DNA from: Verrucomicrobiota bacterium
Lineage (GTDB): Bacteria; Verrucomicrobiota; Kiritimatiellia; JAAZAB01
DNA: 57,218 nt
Assembly (NCBI GenBank): GCA_018898455.1
Contig: JAHIJO010000202.1
Span: 1-57,218, forward strand
Reading direction: 5' to 3'
In this document: in pieces, positions 1-8,057 of the stretch
Position numbering within the stretch: the first letter of the stretch is position 1
Layout: each line of letters begins with the position of its first letter
The notes under the pieces: model-generated
What the model was told of the DNA's origin: nothing
Database searches by the model: none
Seen by the model: the letters and a program-made list of their open reading frames with translations, nothing else
Made by a program: the position numbers and the translations under genes

Positions 1-40
1 CGCCGGGAGACGGCGACCTTTAAGCGCTTCCGTATGTTGA

Positions 41-559
41 TTGATTGGTGGGTGGATCTCGCGCTCAAAGCATCTCAGTTACGCATGCGGCATGCTAAAA
101 TTCCCGATTGACATTAACCGGGAAGTCGGTACTCTTGAGATCTTGTACTTCATGGCGAATACTCTCTCCTACCTTGTCATTGGCACAGGCAACAAGACGG
201 AACTGATGGTGGGATATTTTACAAAATATGGAGATGGGGGAGTCGATATTCTTCCGCTGGGAGGGCTTTACAAGACTCAGGTATGGGAACTGGCACGCGC
301 TCTCAATATTCCTGAAAAGATTATCAATAAGAAACCCACTGCCGGTTTATGGCCTGGCCAGAGTGATGAAGAAGAACTGGGCATTTCATACGCAGAACTT
401 GATCGTACCCTTCAGGCCATCAACACTCGGTGTACTGACAGTATTCCGCAGGAAAACATCCGCCAGGTGTGGCAATGGGTTGAATCTTCGGTTCATAAAC
501 GCCGGCCGGCACCCGTTTTCGAAGCAGTTACTGATCCATTGCCGTATCCATACGAGTAA
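41..559 (+). CDS. nadE: NH3-dependent NAD+ synthetase, C-terminal part (5' cut by window edge, possibly frame-broken)
   Basis: NAD synthetase amidates deamido-NAD with ammonia or glutamine-derived nitrogen in the cytoplasm. The visible part has the C-terminal half of the family: YLVIGTGNKTELMVGY, FTKYGDGGVDILPLGGLYKT and AGLWPGQSDEEELGISY. The SGGVDS ATP-binding loop must lie left of the window. The frame opens only after a stop at 38-40, and NadE-like residues in it start near base 134 (LEILYFMANTL). Frame 1 upstream carries LALKASQLRM at about bases 58-87, which resembles the usual NiKaRLRM segment that should join directly to LEILYF. About 46 bases seem to separate the two halves, so the gene may be broken rather than merely truncated. 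It precedes gltB on the same strand and fits the glutamine/ammonia theme of the block. The family call is firm; the break is an inference. Confidence 0.85.
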   Translation: MIGGWISRSKHLSYACGMLKFPIDINREVGTLEILYFMANTLSYLVIGTGNKTELMVGYFTKYGDGGVDILPLGGLYKTQVWELARALNIPEKIINKKPTAGLWPGQSDEEELGISYAELDRTLQAINTRCTDSIPQENIRQVWQWVESSVHKRRPAPVFEAVTDPLPYPYE

Positions 560-620
560 GGGAACGTAATCAAAAACGCCTTTATCTGTTCAACTATGTT
601 CGATAAGAGGAAAGTGGCCA

Positions 621-3600
621 ATGAAACCGCGTCAGGGGCTATACGACCCTCAATATGAACACGACGCCTGTGGCGTGGGGTTTGTCGCCAATATCGATGG
701 GACAAAATCCCATGAAATCATTGTGCGCGGCATCAGGGTTCTGGAGAACCTGTTGCATCGAGGCGCGACCGGCGGCGACGAAAAGACCGGCGATGGCGCG
801 GGAATTCTGGTTCAAATTCCAGACGGTTTTCTGCAACGCGAATGCGGTTCGTTGGGTTTGAAATTGCCCCCTGCCGGCAAGTACGGAATCGGCATGCTGT
901 TTCTCCCGGGGGAGCAAAGCCTTGCCGCACAATGCCGGGCGACGTTCGCAGAGGTCGTCCGCGAGGAAGGCTTGCATCTCCTCGGATGGCGGGAGGTTCC
1001 CACCGATCCTGCCGCACTCGGCGCCAAGGCCAGGGAAGAACAACCGCTTGTTGTTCAATGCTTTATTAGCGGTGTTCAGGACGATCCGGTCATTATGGAA
1101 CGCAAGCTCTATGTCGTCAGGAAACTGGCCGAGCGCCGCATCGAGGAGCAGCTGCATCCCGGCGATAAATTTTATATTCCCAGTCTTTCATGCCGGACGA
1201 TCGTCTATAAAGGATTGTTGCTGGGCACCCAACTGGGCGAGTTTTATGCCGACCTGAAAGCCCCGGATTTCATCAGCGCCGTGGCGGTTATCCACCAGCG
1301 CTACAGCACAAACACCTTTCCATCCTGGAAACTGGCGCAGCCCTTCCGTTATCTGGGACACAACGGGGAAATCAACACGCTGCGGGGCAACATCCGGCAC
1401 ATGCGCTCGCGGGAAAGACTGCTGGGATCTCATCGGCTGAATGGCGACCTCGCGAAACTCCTGCCCATTATCGATGCCGGAGGCAGTGATTCGGGCTGTC
1501 TGGACAATGCCCTGGAGTTGTTGGTGGCCGGTGGCCGGGATATTCCCCACGCCCTGATGATGCTGATCCCTCAGGCCTGGGGACCCAAATACCCGATGGG
1601 GCCGGATTTGCGAGGGTTCTTCGAGTACAATTCGGGATTGATGGAGCCCTGGGACGGTCCGGCGGCGGTGGCATTTACGGATGGTTCCGTGGCGGGAGCG
1701 CTCCTGGACCGCAATGGACTCCGGCCCTGCCGGTACACGATTACCAAAAACGGCTTTATGGTCCTGGCTTCGGAAACCGGCGTCCTGGATTTTGCGCCCG
1801 GTGAAATTGCCGAGAAAGGCGCCCTGCGCCCGGGTGAAATGATTCTGGTTAATCTTAACAAGCGGCGGGTATTCAAGGATAAAGAGATCAAAAACGACTA
1901 TGCACGTAGATTGCCTTATCGGCGCTGGGTTGAAGAGAACAAAATCATGCTCCACGGCCTGTTCAACGATGTGGCGCCGGTGGTGCCGGATACGGCGCGT
2001 TTGTTCTTGCGTCAGAAGTTGTTCGGCTATACCCGCGAGGATTTGGAAATTGTGATCCGGGTCATGGCCGCCAAGGCGCATGAACCCATCGGGTCCATGG
2101 GCTGTGACACGCCGCTGGCGGTACTGTCCGAAAAGCCGCAACTGCTCTATGCCTACTTCAAACAGCTGTTTGCCCAGGTTACCAACCCGCCCATCGACCC
2201 GATCCGCGAAGAGCTGGTCATGTCGCTCATGACCTTCATGGGCAATCCGGCCAATATCCTTGTGGATAGCCCCCAGCATAGCCGGTTGATAAAACTCAGG
2301 CACCCCATTCTTTCCAACGAAGATTTGGGAAGAATTAAATCGCTGAACCTGAAAGATTTCACGATGGCCAGCCTGCCCATGGGGTTTCCCGCCGGCGGTT
2401 ATGTAGGGCGCGAGCTTGCTCGCCGCCGCGGTTTTCGGCCCAAGACGGCGACGACGCAAGGTCGCGCCCTACAAGACCCGGCCATAATGAGCATTAATGC
2501 CGCCGGCGGGTCGGCAGAAGCCCTCGAAACCGCCATCGCGCAGTTGTGCCGGCAAGTGGAAGCAGCGATCGACGCGGGGCGATCGGTGATCGTTTTGAGC
2601 GACCGGGATTTGCCGGCCGACATGATTCCTGTTCCCGCCTTGCTCGCAGTGTCGGCGGTCAACCAGGCGGTGGTGCGTATGGGCAAGCGAACCGGCGCGG
2701 CGTTAATCCTGGAAACCGGGGAACCCCGCGAGGTGCATCATTTTGCCCTGCTTTTAGGATACGGCGCAACGGCGATCAATCCCTACCTTGCCTTTGACAT
2801 TGTGGCGGATATGGCGGGCAAAGAACTGTTGGAAGGCCGGATCGGGGTCACCCAGGCTTTGGAGAACTACATCGAAGCGATCTGCAAGGGGTTGCTCAAG
2901 GTGATGTCCAAAATGGGCATCTCGACGCTCCGCAGTTACCGGAGCGCTCAGGTTTTTGAAGCGGTCGGTTTAAACGCCGCGTTGATCGATCGCTACTTTC
3001 CCGGCACGGCTTCCCGGATCCAGGGGATCGGGATCGCGGAAATCGCTGCCGAAGCGACCGCACGCCGCACGGCGGCCTGTGACCGTGCGCCCGACACACC
3101 GCGTTTTCTTCCCAGCGGTGGCCGCTACCGATACCGCAAGGATGGCGAGCGCCATCTTTGGACACCGGACTCCATAACCAAGCTCCAATACGCGACGAGG
3201 AACAATGACTTCCGCCTGTACCGGGAGTACGCGAGTCTTATCAATGACCAGACCAAACAGGCCAGCACCTTACGGGGCCTGTTCAAATTCAAAGAACGGA
3301 AGGCCATTCCGCTTGAGGATGTCGAGCCGGCCGGCGAGATCATGAAGCGTTTCGTGACCTCCGCCATGTCATTCGGCTCGATCAGCCGGGAGGCGCATGA
3401 GACGCTCGCGATTGCCATGAACCGGATCGGCGCCATGAGCAACAGCGGGGAAGGTGGTGAAGATCCGGGGCGGTATGACCCGTTGCCCAATGGCGACAAC
3501 CGGTGCAGTGCGGTCAAACAAGTCGCCAGCGGCCGGTTCGGAGTCACCGCGGAATACCTGGTCCATGCCAAAGAATTGCAGATCAAGATGGCCCAAGGCG

Positions 3601-5249
3601 CCAAACCCGGCGAAGGGGGACAATTGCCCGGGTTTAAGGTCAATCCGGAGATTGCGCGCGTGCGCCATACCACGCCGGGGGTGACGCTTATTTCGCCGCC
3701 GCCGCATCACGACATTTACTCCATTGAAGACATCAAACAGCTTATCTTCGATTTGAAGAACGTGAATCCCGCCGCCAAGGTTTCCGTGAAACTGGTCTCC
3801 GAAGTCGGGGTGGGCACCATCGCCGCCGGTGTGGCCAAAGGCGGCGCGGACAAGGTGCTCATCAGCGGGCATGACGGGGGAACCGGCGCTTCGCCGCTTG
3901 CCTCGATCCATTTCACGGGAGGCCCATGGGAACTTGGCCTCGCGGAAACACAGCAGACGCTCATGCTTAACAATTTGCGCGGCCGTGTCCGGCTGCAGGT
4001 CGATGGCCAGATGAAAACCGGCCGGGATGTGATTATCGCGGCTTTGCTGGGCGCCGAGGAATTCGGCTTTGCCACCGCGCCGCTGGTGGTGTGCGGCTGC
4101 GTGATGATGCGTAAATGCAACGAGAATATCTGTCCCGTGGGGATCGCGACGCAGAATCCGGAATTGCGGAAACGATTCGCCGGGAAACCGGACTACGTCA
4201 TCAACTTCTTTACGATGATCGCCGAAGAGGTCCGGGAATACATGGCGCGCCTGGGCTTTCACCGGCTGGACGATCTGATCGGCCGCGGCGACCTGCTTGA
4301 AACCAATCAGGCGATTGATTTCTGGAAGGCTCGCCACCTTGACTTTTCGGCAATCTTCCAAAATGCGCCCGGGAATAGCTCTCCGCGATGCGTCGAAACG
4401 CAACCGTATGAACTGGCGCAGGTCATGGATGTTAAACTGATCGAACGGGCAAAGCCAGCGCTGGAGAAGCGCGAAGACGTTGCGATTGAAATGCCCATCC
4501 GGAATGTCAATCGGGCCGTGGGAACGATGCTGTCCGGTGAAATAGCGCGCAGATACGGCGGGGCTGGACTGCCGGATGACAGCATTGTATGCCGGTTCAA
4601 GGGATCCGCCGGTCAGAGTTTCGGCGCTTTCGGCGCCAGGGGACTGACTCTGAGACTTGAAGGCGATGCCAACGATTATCTGGGGAAAGGTCTTTCCGGC
4701 GCCAGGATCGTCGTCGTACCTCCCCCGGAGACAACCTTCGATCCCTCCGCAAATACCATCGGCGGCAATGTACTCCTATATGGGGCGACGGCGGGTGAAG
4801 CCTACATTTACGGCCGTGTTGGGGAACGGTTTGCGATCAGGAACAGCGGGGCTTATGCCGTGGTCGAAGGGGTGGGTGATCACGGATGCGAGTATATGAC
4901 CGGGGGCAGGGTTGTTGTCCTCGGAAAGACGGGGGTGAACTTCGCCGCGGGCATGAGCGGTGGGATTGCCTACGTTTATGATCCGGAAGGAAGCTTTGAC
5001 AGCCGATGTAATCTTGAAATGGTCGATTTGGATATGATCGCCGACGGTGCGGACGTCAAAGAACTGAGGACAATGATTCAAAAGCATTTTGAACACACCG
5101 GGAGCAGGAAAGCCGAGTATATCCTGGCGCACTGGCAAGAATCCCTCTCCTTGTTTGTCAAGGTGTTTCCCATGGAGTACCGCCGGGCGCTCGGCCGAAT
5201 GAGCAAAGAGGATGAAGCCACCGAACGGGAGGGCGTGATCGATGGGTAA
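621..5249 (+). CDS. gltB: glutamate synthase, large (alpha) subunit, with an in-frame palindromic-element insertion
   Basis: It transfers the amide of glutamine to 2-oxoglutarate; ammonia travels from the N-terminal glutaminase to the FMN site. The 1542 residues contain a class II amidotransferase domain with Cys17 as nucleophile after a 16-residue propeptide (HDACGVGF). The central domain, the FMN-binding synthase domain (SMSFGSISREAHETLA) and the 3Fe-4S cysteines (CGCVMMRKCNENICPVG) follow. The last part is the beta-helix domain with repeated GG/GXXG turns. The ATG follows the purine-rich GAGGAAA. Residues 595-625 ([18 protein letters not shown] and onward) do not belong to the family. They are the translation of a 93-bp palindromic repeat inserted between GFPAGG and AAGGSAEAL, a linker ahead of the central domain. 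The gene overlaps gltD by 8 bases, so the two are surely co-translated. Confidence 0.97.
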   Translation: MKPRQGLYDPQYEHDACGVGFVANIDGTKSHEIIVRGIRVLENLLHRGATGGDEKTGDGAGILVQIPDGFLQRECGSLGLKLPPAGKYGIGMLFLPGEQSLAAQCRATFAEVVREEGLHLLGWREVPTDPAALGAKAREEQPLVVQCFISGVQDDPVIMERKLYVVRKLAERRIEEQLHPGDKFYIPSLSCRTIVYKGLLLGTQLGEFYADLKAPDFISAVAVIHQRYSTNTFPSWKLAQPFRYLGHNGEINTLRGNIRHMRSRERLLGSHRLNGDLAKLLPIIDAGGSDSGCLDNALELLVAGGRDIPHALMMLIPQAWGPKYPMGPDLRGFFEYNSGLMEPWDGPAAVAFTDGSVAGALLDRNGLRPCRYTITKNGFMVLASETGVLDFAPGEIAEKGALRPGEMILVNLNKRRVFKDKEIKNDYARRLPYRRWVEENKIMLHGLFNDVAPVVPDTARLFLRQKLFGYTREDLEIVIRVMAAKAHEPIGSMGCDTPLAVLSEKPQLLYAYFKQLFAQVTNPPIDPIREELVMSLMTFMGNPANILVDSPQHSRLIKLRHPILSNEDLGRIKSLNLKDFTMASLPMGFPAGGYVGRELARRRGFRPKTATTQGRALQDPAIMSINAAGGSAEALETAIAQLCRQVEAAIDAGRSVIVLSDRDLPADMIPVPALLAVSAVNQAVVRMGKRTGAALILETGEPREVHHFALLLGYGATAINPYLAFDIVADMAGKELLEGRIGVTQALENYIEAICKGLLKVMSKMGISTLRSYRSAQVFEAVGLNAALIDRYFPGTASRIQGIGIAEIAAEATARRTAACDRAPDTPRFLPSGGRYRYRKDGERHLWTPDSITKLQYATRNNDFRLYREYASLINDQTKQASTLRGLFKFKERKAIPLEDVEPAGEIMKRFVTSAMSFGSISREAHETLAIAMNRIGAMSNSGEGGEDPGRYDPLPNGDNRCSAVKQVASGRFGVTAEYLVHAKELQIKMAQGAKPGEGGQLPGFKVNPEIARVRHTTPGVTLISPPPHHDIYSIEDIKQLIFDLKNVNPAAKVSVKLVSEVGVGTIAAGVAKGGADKVLISGHDGGTGASPLASIHFTGGPWELGLAETQQTLMLNNLRGRVRLQVDGQMKTGRDVIIAALLGAEEFGFATAPLVVCGCVMMRKCNENICPVGIATQNPELRKRFAGKPDYVINFFTMIAEEVREYMARLGFHRLDDLIGRGDLLETNQAIDFWKARHLDFSAIFQNAPGNSSPRCVETQPYELAQVMDVKLIERAKPALEKREDVAIEMPIRNVNRAVGTMLSGEIARRYGGAGLPDDSIVCRFKGSAGQSFGAFGARGLTLRLEGDANDYLGKGLSGARIVVVPPPETTFDPSANTIGGNVLLYGATAGEAYIYGRVGERFAIRNSGAYAVVEGVGDHGCEYMTGGRVVVLGKTGVNFAAGMSGGIAYVYDPEGSFDSRCNLEMVDLDMIADGADVKELRTMIQKHFEHTGSRKAEYILAHWQESLSLFVKVFPMEYRRALGRMSKEDEATEREGVIDG
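2403..2495 (+). repeat. palindromic repeat family A, copy 1, inserted in frame in gltB
   Basis: A 70-bp core (2403-2472) starts GTAGGGCGCGA and ends TCGCGCCCTAC, a perfect 11-bp inverted terminal repeat that extends to 16 of 17 pairs through CTTGC/GCAAG. Inner CGCCG/CGGCG pairs are also present. A 23-bp tail follows. A second copy lies inverted at 11254-11346: cores agree at 67 of 70 bases by my hand count, tails at about 19 of 23. Sequence left of the core is unrelated in the two places, so the left boundary is sharp. The element keeps gltB open and adds about 31 residues. It is comparable in behaviour to the Rickettsia palindromic elements that insert into genes, but is not the same sequence. 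Confidence 0.85.
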
Positions 5250-6678
5250 AACCGGAGGATTTTTAGAATACGCTCGCCAAGAACCCAGATATCGTCCCGC
5301 GGACGAGCGGATCAAGGACTTTAAGGCCGTTGAAATTCCTTTCATGGCAGACACGGTCCATGTCCAGCTGGCGCGTTGCCTGGAGTGCGGTACGCCTTTC
5401 TGTCACGGCTACGGTTGTCCGCTGGAAAATGTAATCCCGGAATTGAATGATCTCGCCTGGCAAAAACGCTGGGAAGAAGCGCTGGCGCTCCTGCTGGCGA
5501 CCAATCCCTTGCCTGAATTCACGGGGCGGCTCTGTCCAGCGCCTTGCGAGGCGGCCTGCGTGCTTGCCCTGAATAATGAGGCCGTCACGATCCGGCAAAT
5601 CGAACTGGCGATCGTCGAAGCGGGCTTCGCCAAAGGCTATCTTCATCCGGCGCCGCCGCCGGAGCGTTTTAAGGAGAAGATTGCGGTTGTTGGCTCCGGT
5701 CCCGCCGGCCTGGCCGTGGCCGATACGCTGAATAAGGCCGGCTATCCGGTCGTTGTTTATGAACGGGCCGCAAAGATCGGAGGGATACTGCGCTATGGAA
5801 TCCCGGACTTCAAACTGGAAAAATGGGTTTTGGACCGACGCCTTCAACTCATGGAACAAGAAGGCGTCCGTTTCGAGACCGGGGTCACCGTTGGGACTGA
5901 TATATCCTGCAAATATCTCCGAAGCCGATTCAACGCCATCTGCCTGTGCGGTGGCGCAGGTGAACCCAGGGATTTGAGGGTGTCCGGCCGTGACTTGGCG
6001 GGCATTCATTTTGCCATGGACTATCTTGTTGCCCAGAATAAAAAAAATGCGGGGGATTATTTGAATGCCGCGGAGGATATTGACGCAAGAGGTAAAAGAG
6101 TCGTGATCGTCGGCGGTGGAGATACGGGCGCCGACTGCCTGGGGACGGCAATCCGGCAGGGCGCCACCAGCGTCCTTCAGTTGGAGATTCTGCCCGAGCC
6201 GCCTCCGGCGCGATCCGCTACGACGCCGTGGCCCATGTGGCCGTTAATCCGGCGCGACTCCTCCAGCCACGCGGAGGGGGGCAACCGGCGCTGGGGAGTC
6301 AGCACCACCAGGTTCATCGGACGGCAGGGGCATGTCGCGGGCCTGGCGTGCGTAGAGGCCGAATGGCTGCGCCAGGCGGATGGGCGTGTTGAAGCGCTGC
6401 GGCACCGGGGCACGGAATTCGAATTGAAAGCGGACCTGGTCCTACTGGCCCTGGGTTATGTCGTGAGCGGCAGCCAGCCGCTTGCAGAAAATCTCCAGCT
6501 GGCATGTGACCCGCGTGGCCGGCTCGTCTTGGATGGGCAGCAGATGGCGAATGTACCGGGAGTATTTGCCGCCGGGGATATGCATGGTGGCCCGTCGCTG
6601 GTCAGCCGGGCGATAGCCGACGGGTTGGCGGCGGTGCGCGGGATCATTAATTTTCTGCAGGCCAGCAAGATATCCTGA
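5242..6678 (+). CDS. gltD: glutamate synthase, small (beta) subunit
   Basis: This flavoprotein oxidises NAD(P)H and passes electrons through 4Fe-4S clusters to GltB. The 478 residues begin with the cluster-binding cysteines (CLECGTPFCHGYGCP, then CPAPCEAAC). An FAD Rossmann motif (VVGSGPAGLAVAD, near residue 150) and an NAD(P)H motif (VIVGGGDTGADC, near residue 290) follow. The C-terminal FAD contact is GVFAAGDMHGG. Length is normal for the family. The ATG lies inside the end of gltB (8-base overlap), which indicates translational coupling. No competing interpretation is needed. Confidence 0.97.
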   Translation: MGKTGGFLEYARQEPRYRPADERIKDFKAVEIPFMADTVHVQLARCLECGTPFCHGYGCPLENVIPELNDLAWQKRWEEALALLLATNPLPEFTGRLCPAPCEAACVLALNNEAVTIRQIELAIVEAGFAKGYLHPAPPPERFKEKIAVVGSGPAGLAVADTLNKAGYPVVVYERAAKIGGILRYGIPDFKLEKWVLDRRLQLMEQEGVRFETGVTVGTDISCKYLRSRFNAICLCGGAGEPRDLRVSGRDLAGIHFAMDYLVAQNKKNAGDYLNAAEDIDARGKRVVIVGGGDTGADCLGTAIRQGATSVLQLEILPEPPPARSATTPWPMWPLIRRDSSSHAEGGNRRWGVSTTRFIGRQGHVAGLACVEAEWLRQADGRVEALRHRGTEFELKADLVLLALGYVVSGSQPLAENLQLACDPRGRLVLDGQQMANVPGVFAAGDMHGGPSLVSRAIADGLAAVRGIINFLQASKIS

Positions 6679-6978
6679 TACCGGGCGACAGGGTTAATGT
6701 GAATCGAGGAAAGGATCAAAACCGCCGGAAAGTGGAGGGATAAAACATGATTGCCAAAATGAAAGTCAGCCGGAAAAGAAGCTGTTGCGGGAGGGAGCCG
6801 TCAGTCAGGGCGGATCGCTCGGTCTGTCTGCTGGACAGGCAGTGCGAGGAATATGCCAGCAGGCATACGCCGGCGCTTGGCAGTCGAACGAACATCCCGG
6901 GCGCGGTAATCAGGCGTCGCCCGGTGTTGTCCCGTGGCGCGCCGGATGCGGCGCCGCTGATGCGCAAGGACTTATAGG
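6679..6978 (+). other. intergenic stretch with a purF-start-like fragment
   Basis: No convincing gene fills these 300 bases. An open frame 6747-6977 exists, but most of its product (rich in Arg, Cys and Ser) resembles nothing I know. Its end reads GAPDAAPLMRKDL in the same frame as the start of PurF (GVPDAAPLIYQGL). The DNA at about 6938-6963 matches purF at about 8123-8148 at some 24 of 26 positions. This may be a relic of a class II amidotransferase gene or a partial duplication. A ribosome site AAGGA (6966-6970) serves the next gene. Confidence 0.4.
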
Positions 6979-7935
6979 ATGCCAAAGAACGTAAGAATTA
7001 TACCCCGGCTGGATATAAAAGGCCCGAATCTCATCAAAGGCATCCACCTTGAGGGTCTGCGGGTTTTGGGGAAACCTCATCAGTTTGCCCGGCATTACTA
7101 CGAAAACGGCGCCGACGAATTATTTTATATGGATATTGTTGCCAGCTTGTATAACAGAAACAGCATGCATGATATCATCCGGCAAACCGCCCAGGAAATA
7201 TGTATCCCTTTAACGGTGGGCGGCGGGCTCCGCTGCATTGAAGATATCCGGGACGTTCTTCGCGCGGGGGCTGATAAGGTTGCCCTTAATACTGCCGCGA
7301 TAGCCAACGAGATGCTCATAAAAGAGTCGGCGGAAAAGTTCGGTTCATCCACCATCCTTATTTCAATTGAAGCCATTAAACAGCCTGACGGCCGTTATCT
7401 GGCCTATACCGATAACGGCCGGGAATATACCGGCAAGGAAGTTCTTGCCTGGGCACACCGCGCAGAAGAACTGGGCGCCGGTGAAATACTTATAACATCC
7501 GTTGACCGGGAAGGCCCCGGCAAAGGGTATGATATTGACCTCACAAAGATGATGGCGCGGACCGTGTCAATACCGGTCATTGCCTGCGGCGGGGCAGGCA
7601 ATGCGAATGATGTAATCCAAGTGATTAATCAGGGCCGGGCGGACGCGGTTTCACTGGCATCTATCCTGCACTATGATTTTGTGGCAACACATGAGGTGGA
7701 TATTGATACCAGCGTTGAAGGCAACCCGGAATTCATTAAGAAGAACCGCACAATTTCCACTATAACACCGTTATCGTTGAGTACGCTGAAAAATATATTT
7801 GCCGTCCAGTTTCATCCGGAAAAAAGTGCGCAGGAAGGAATAAAGATATACAAGACCTGGGCGCAACAAATCGGTAATGTCAAAAAAGATTGCGTCACTG
7901 AATCTTCGTGGGTATGCTCAAAGCCCGTTTGGTAG
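6979..7935 (+). CDS. HisF-like cyclase with a C-terminal HisH fragment
   Basis: Residues 1-271 form a HisF barrel of the surface-polysaccharide type (WbuZ/HisF2-like). Asp12 is in IIPRLDIKGPN; phosphate loops are at LTVGGGLRCIED and VIACGGAGNANDV. Such proteins make or use nucleophilic ammonia with a HisH partner. The second catalytic acid of HisF (Asp130 in Thermotoga) is Glu131 here (ISIEAIK). From residue 272 the sequence changes to the end of a HisH glutaminase (IFAVQFHPEKS, with the His-Glu of the triad), but the nucleophilic Cys half of HisH is absent. This looks like a deletion that fused hisF to the 3' end of hisH. At 318 residues it is longer than the usual 250-260. The gene is visibly richer in A+T than its neighbours, a sign of transfer. 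Start chosen for AAGGA eight bases upstream. Activity is uncertain. Confidence 0.85.
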   Translation: MPKNVRIIPRLDIKGPNLIKGIHLEGLRVLGKPHQFARHYYENGADELFYMDIVASLYNRNSMHDIIRQTAQEICIPLTVGGGLRCIEDIRDVLRAGADKVALNTAAIANEMLIKESAEKFGSSTILISIEAIKQPDGRYLAYTDNGREYTGKEVLAWAHRAEELGAGEILITSVDREGPGKGYDIDLTKMMARTVSIPVIACGGAGNANDVIQVINQGRADAVSLASILHYDFVATHEVDIDTSVEGNPEFIKKNRTISTITPLSLSTLKNIFAVQFHPEKSAQEGIKIYKTWAQQIGNVKKDCVTESSWVCSKPVW

Positions 7936-7968
7936 AGCCGCCTCGATACCCCCTGGTTTTGCGGCTTT
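7936..7968 (+). terminator. weak terminator-like hairpin
   Basis: AGCCGC (7936-7941) can pair with GCGGCT (7961-7966), followed by TTT. The loop is 19 bases long and the T run short, so this is only a possible terminator between the hisF-like gene and purF. Confidence 0.3.
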
Positions 7969-8057
7969 AGGCCATGGGAAAATCGACTGTTAAATATTTA
8001 GGGCGTTTTATATATTTTTGGCGGTATGAAAAAGATGTCGCGAAGGGGAGATTAGTC

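Noticed and set aside
1188-2459. 423-codon open frame on the minus strand inside gltB
   Set aside because: It is a shadow of gltB in high-GC sequence; its product has no family features while gltB is certain.
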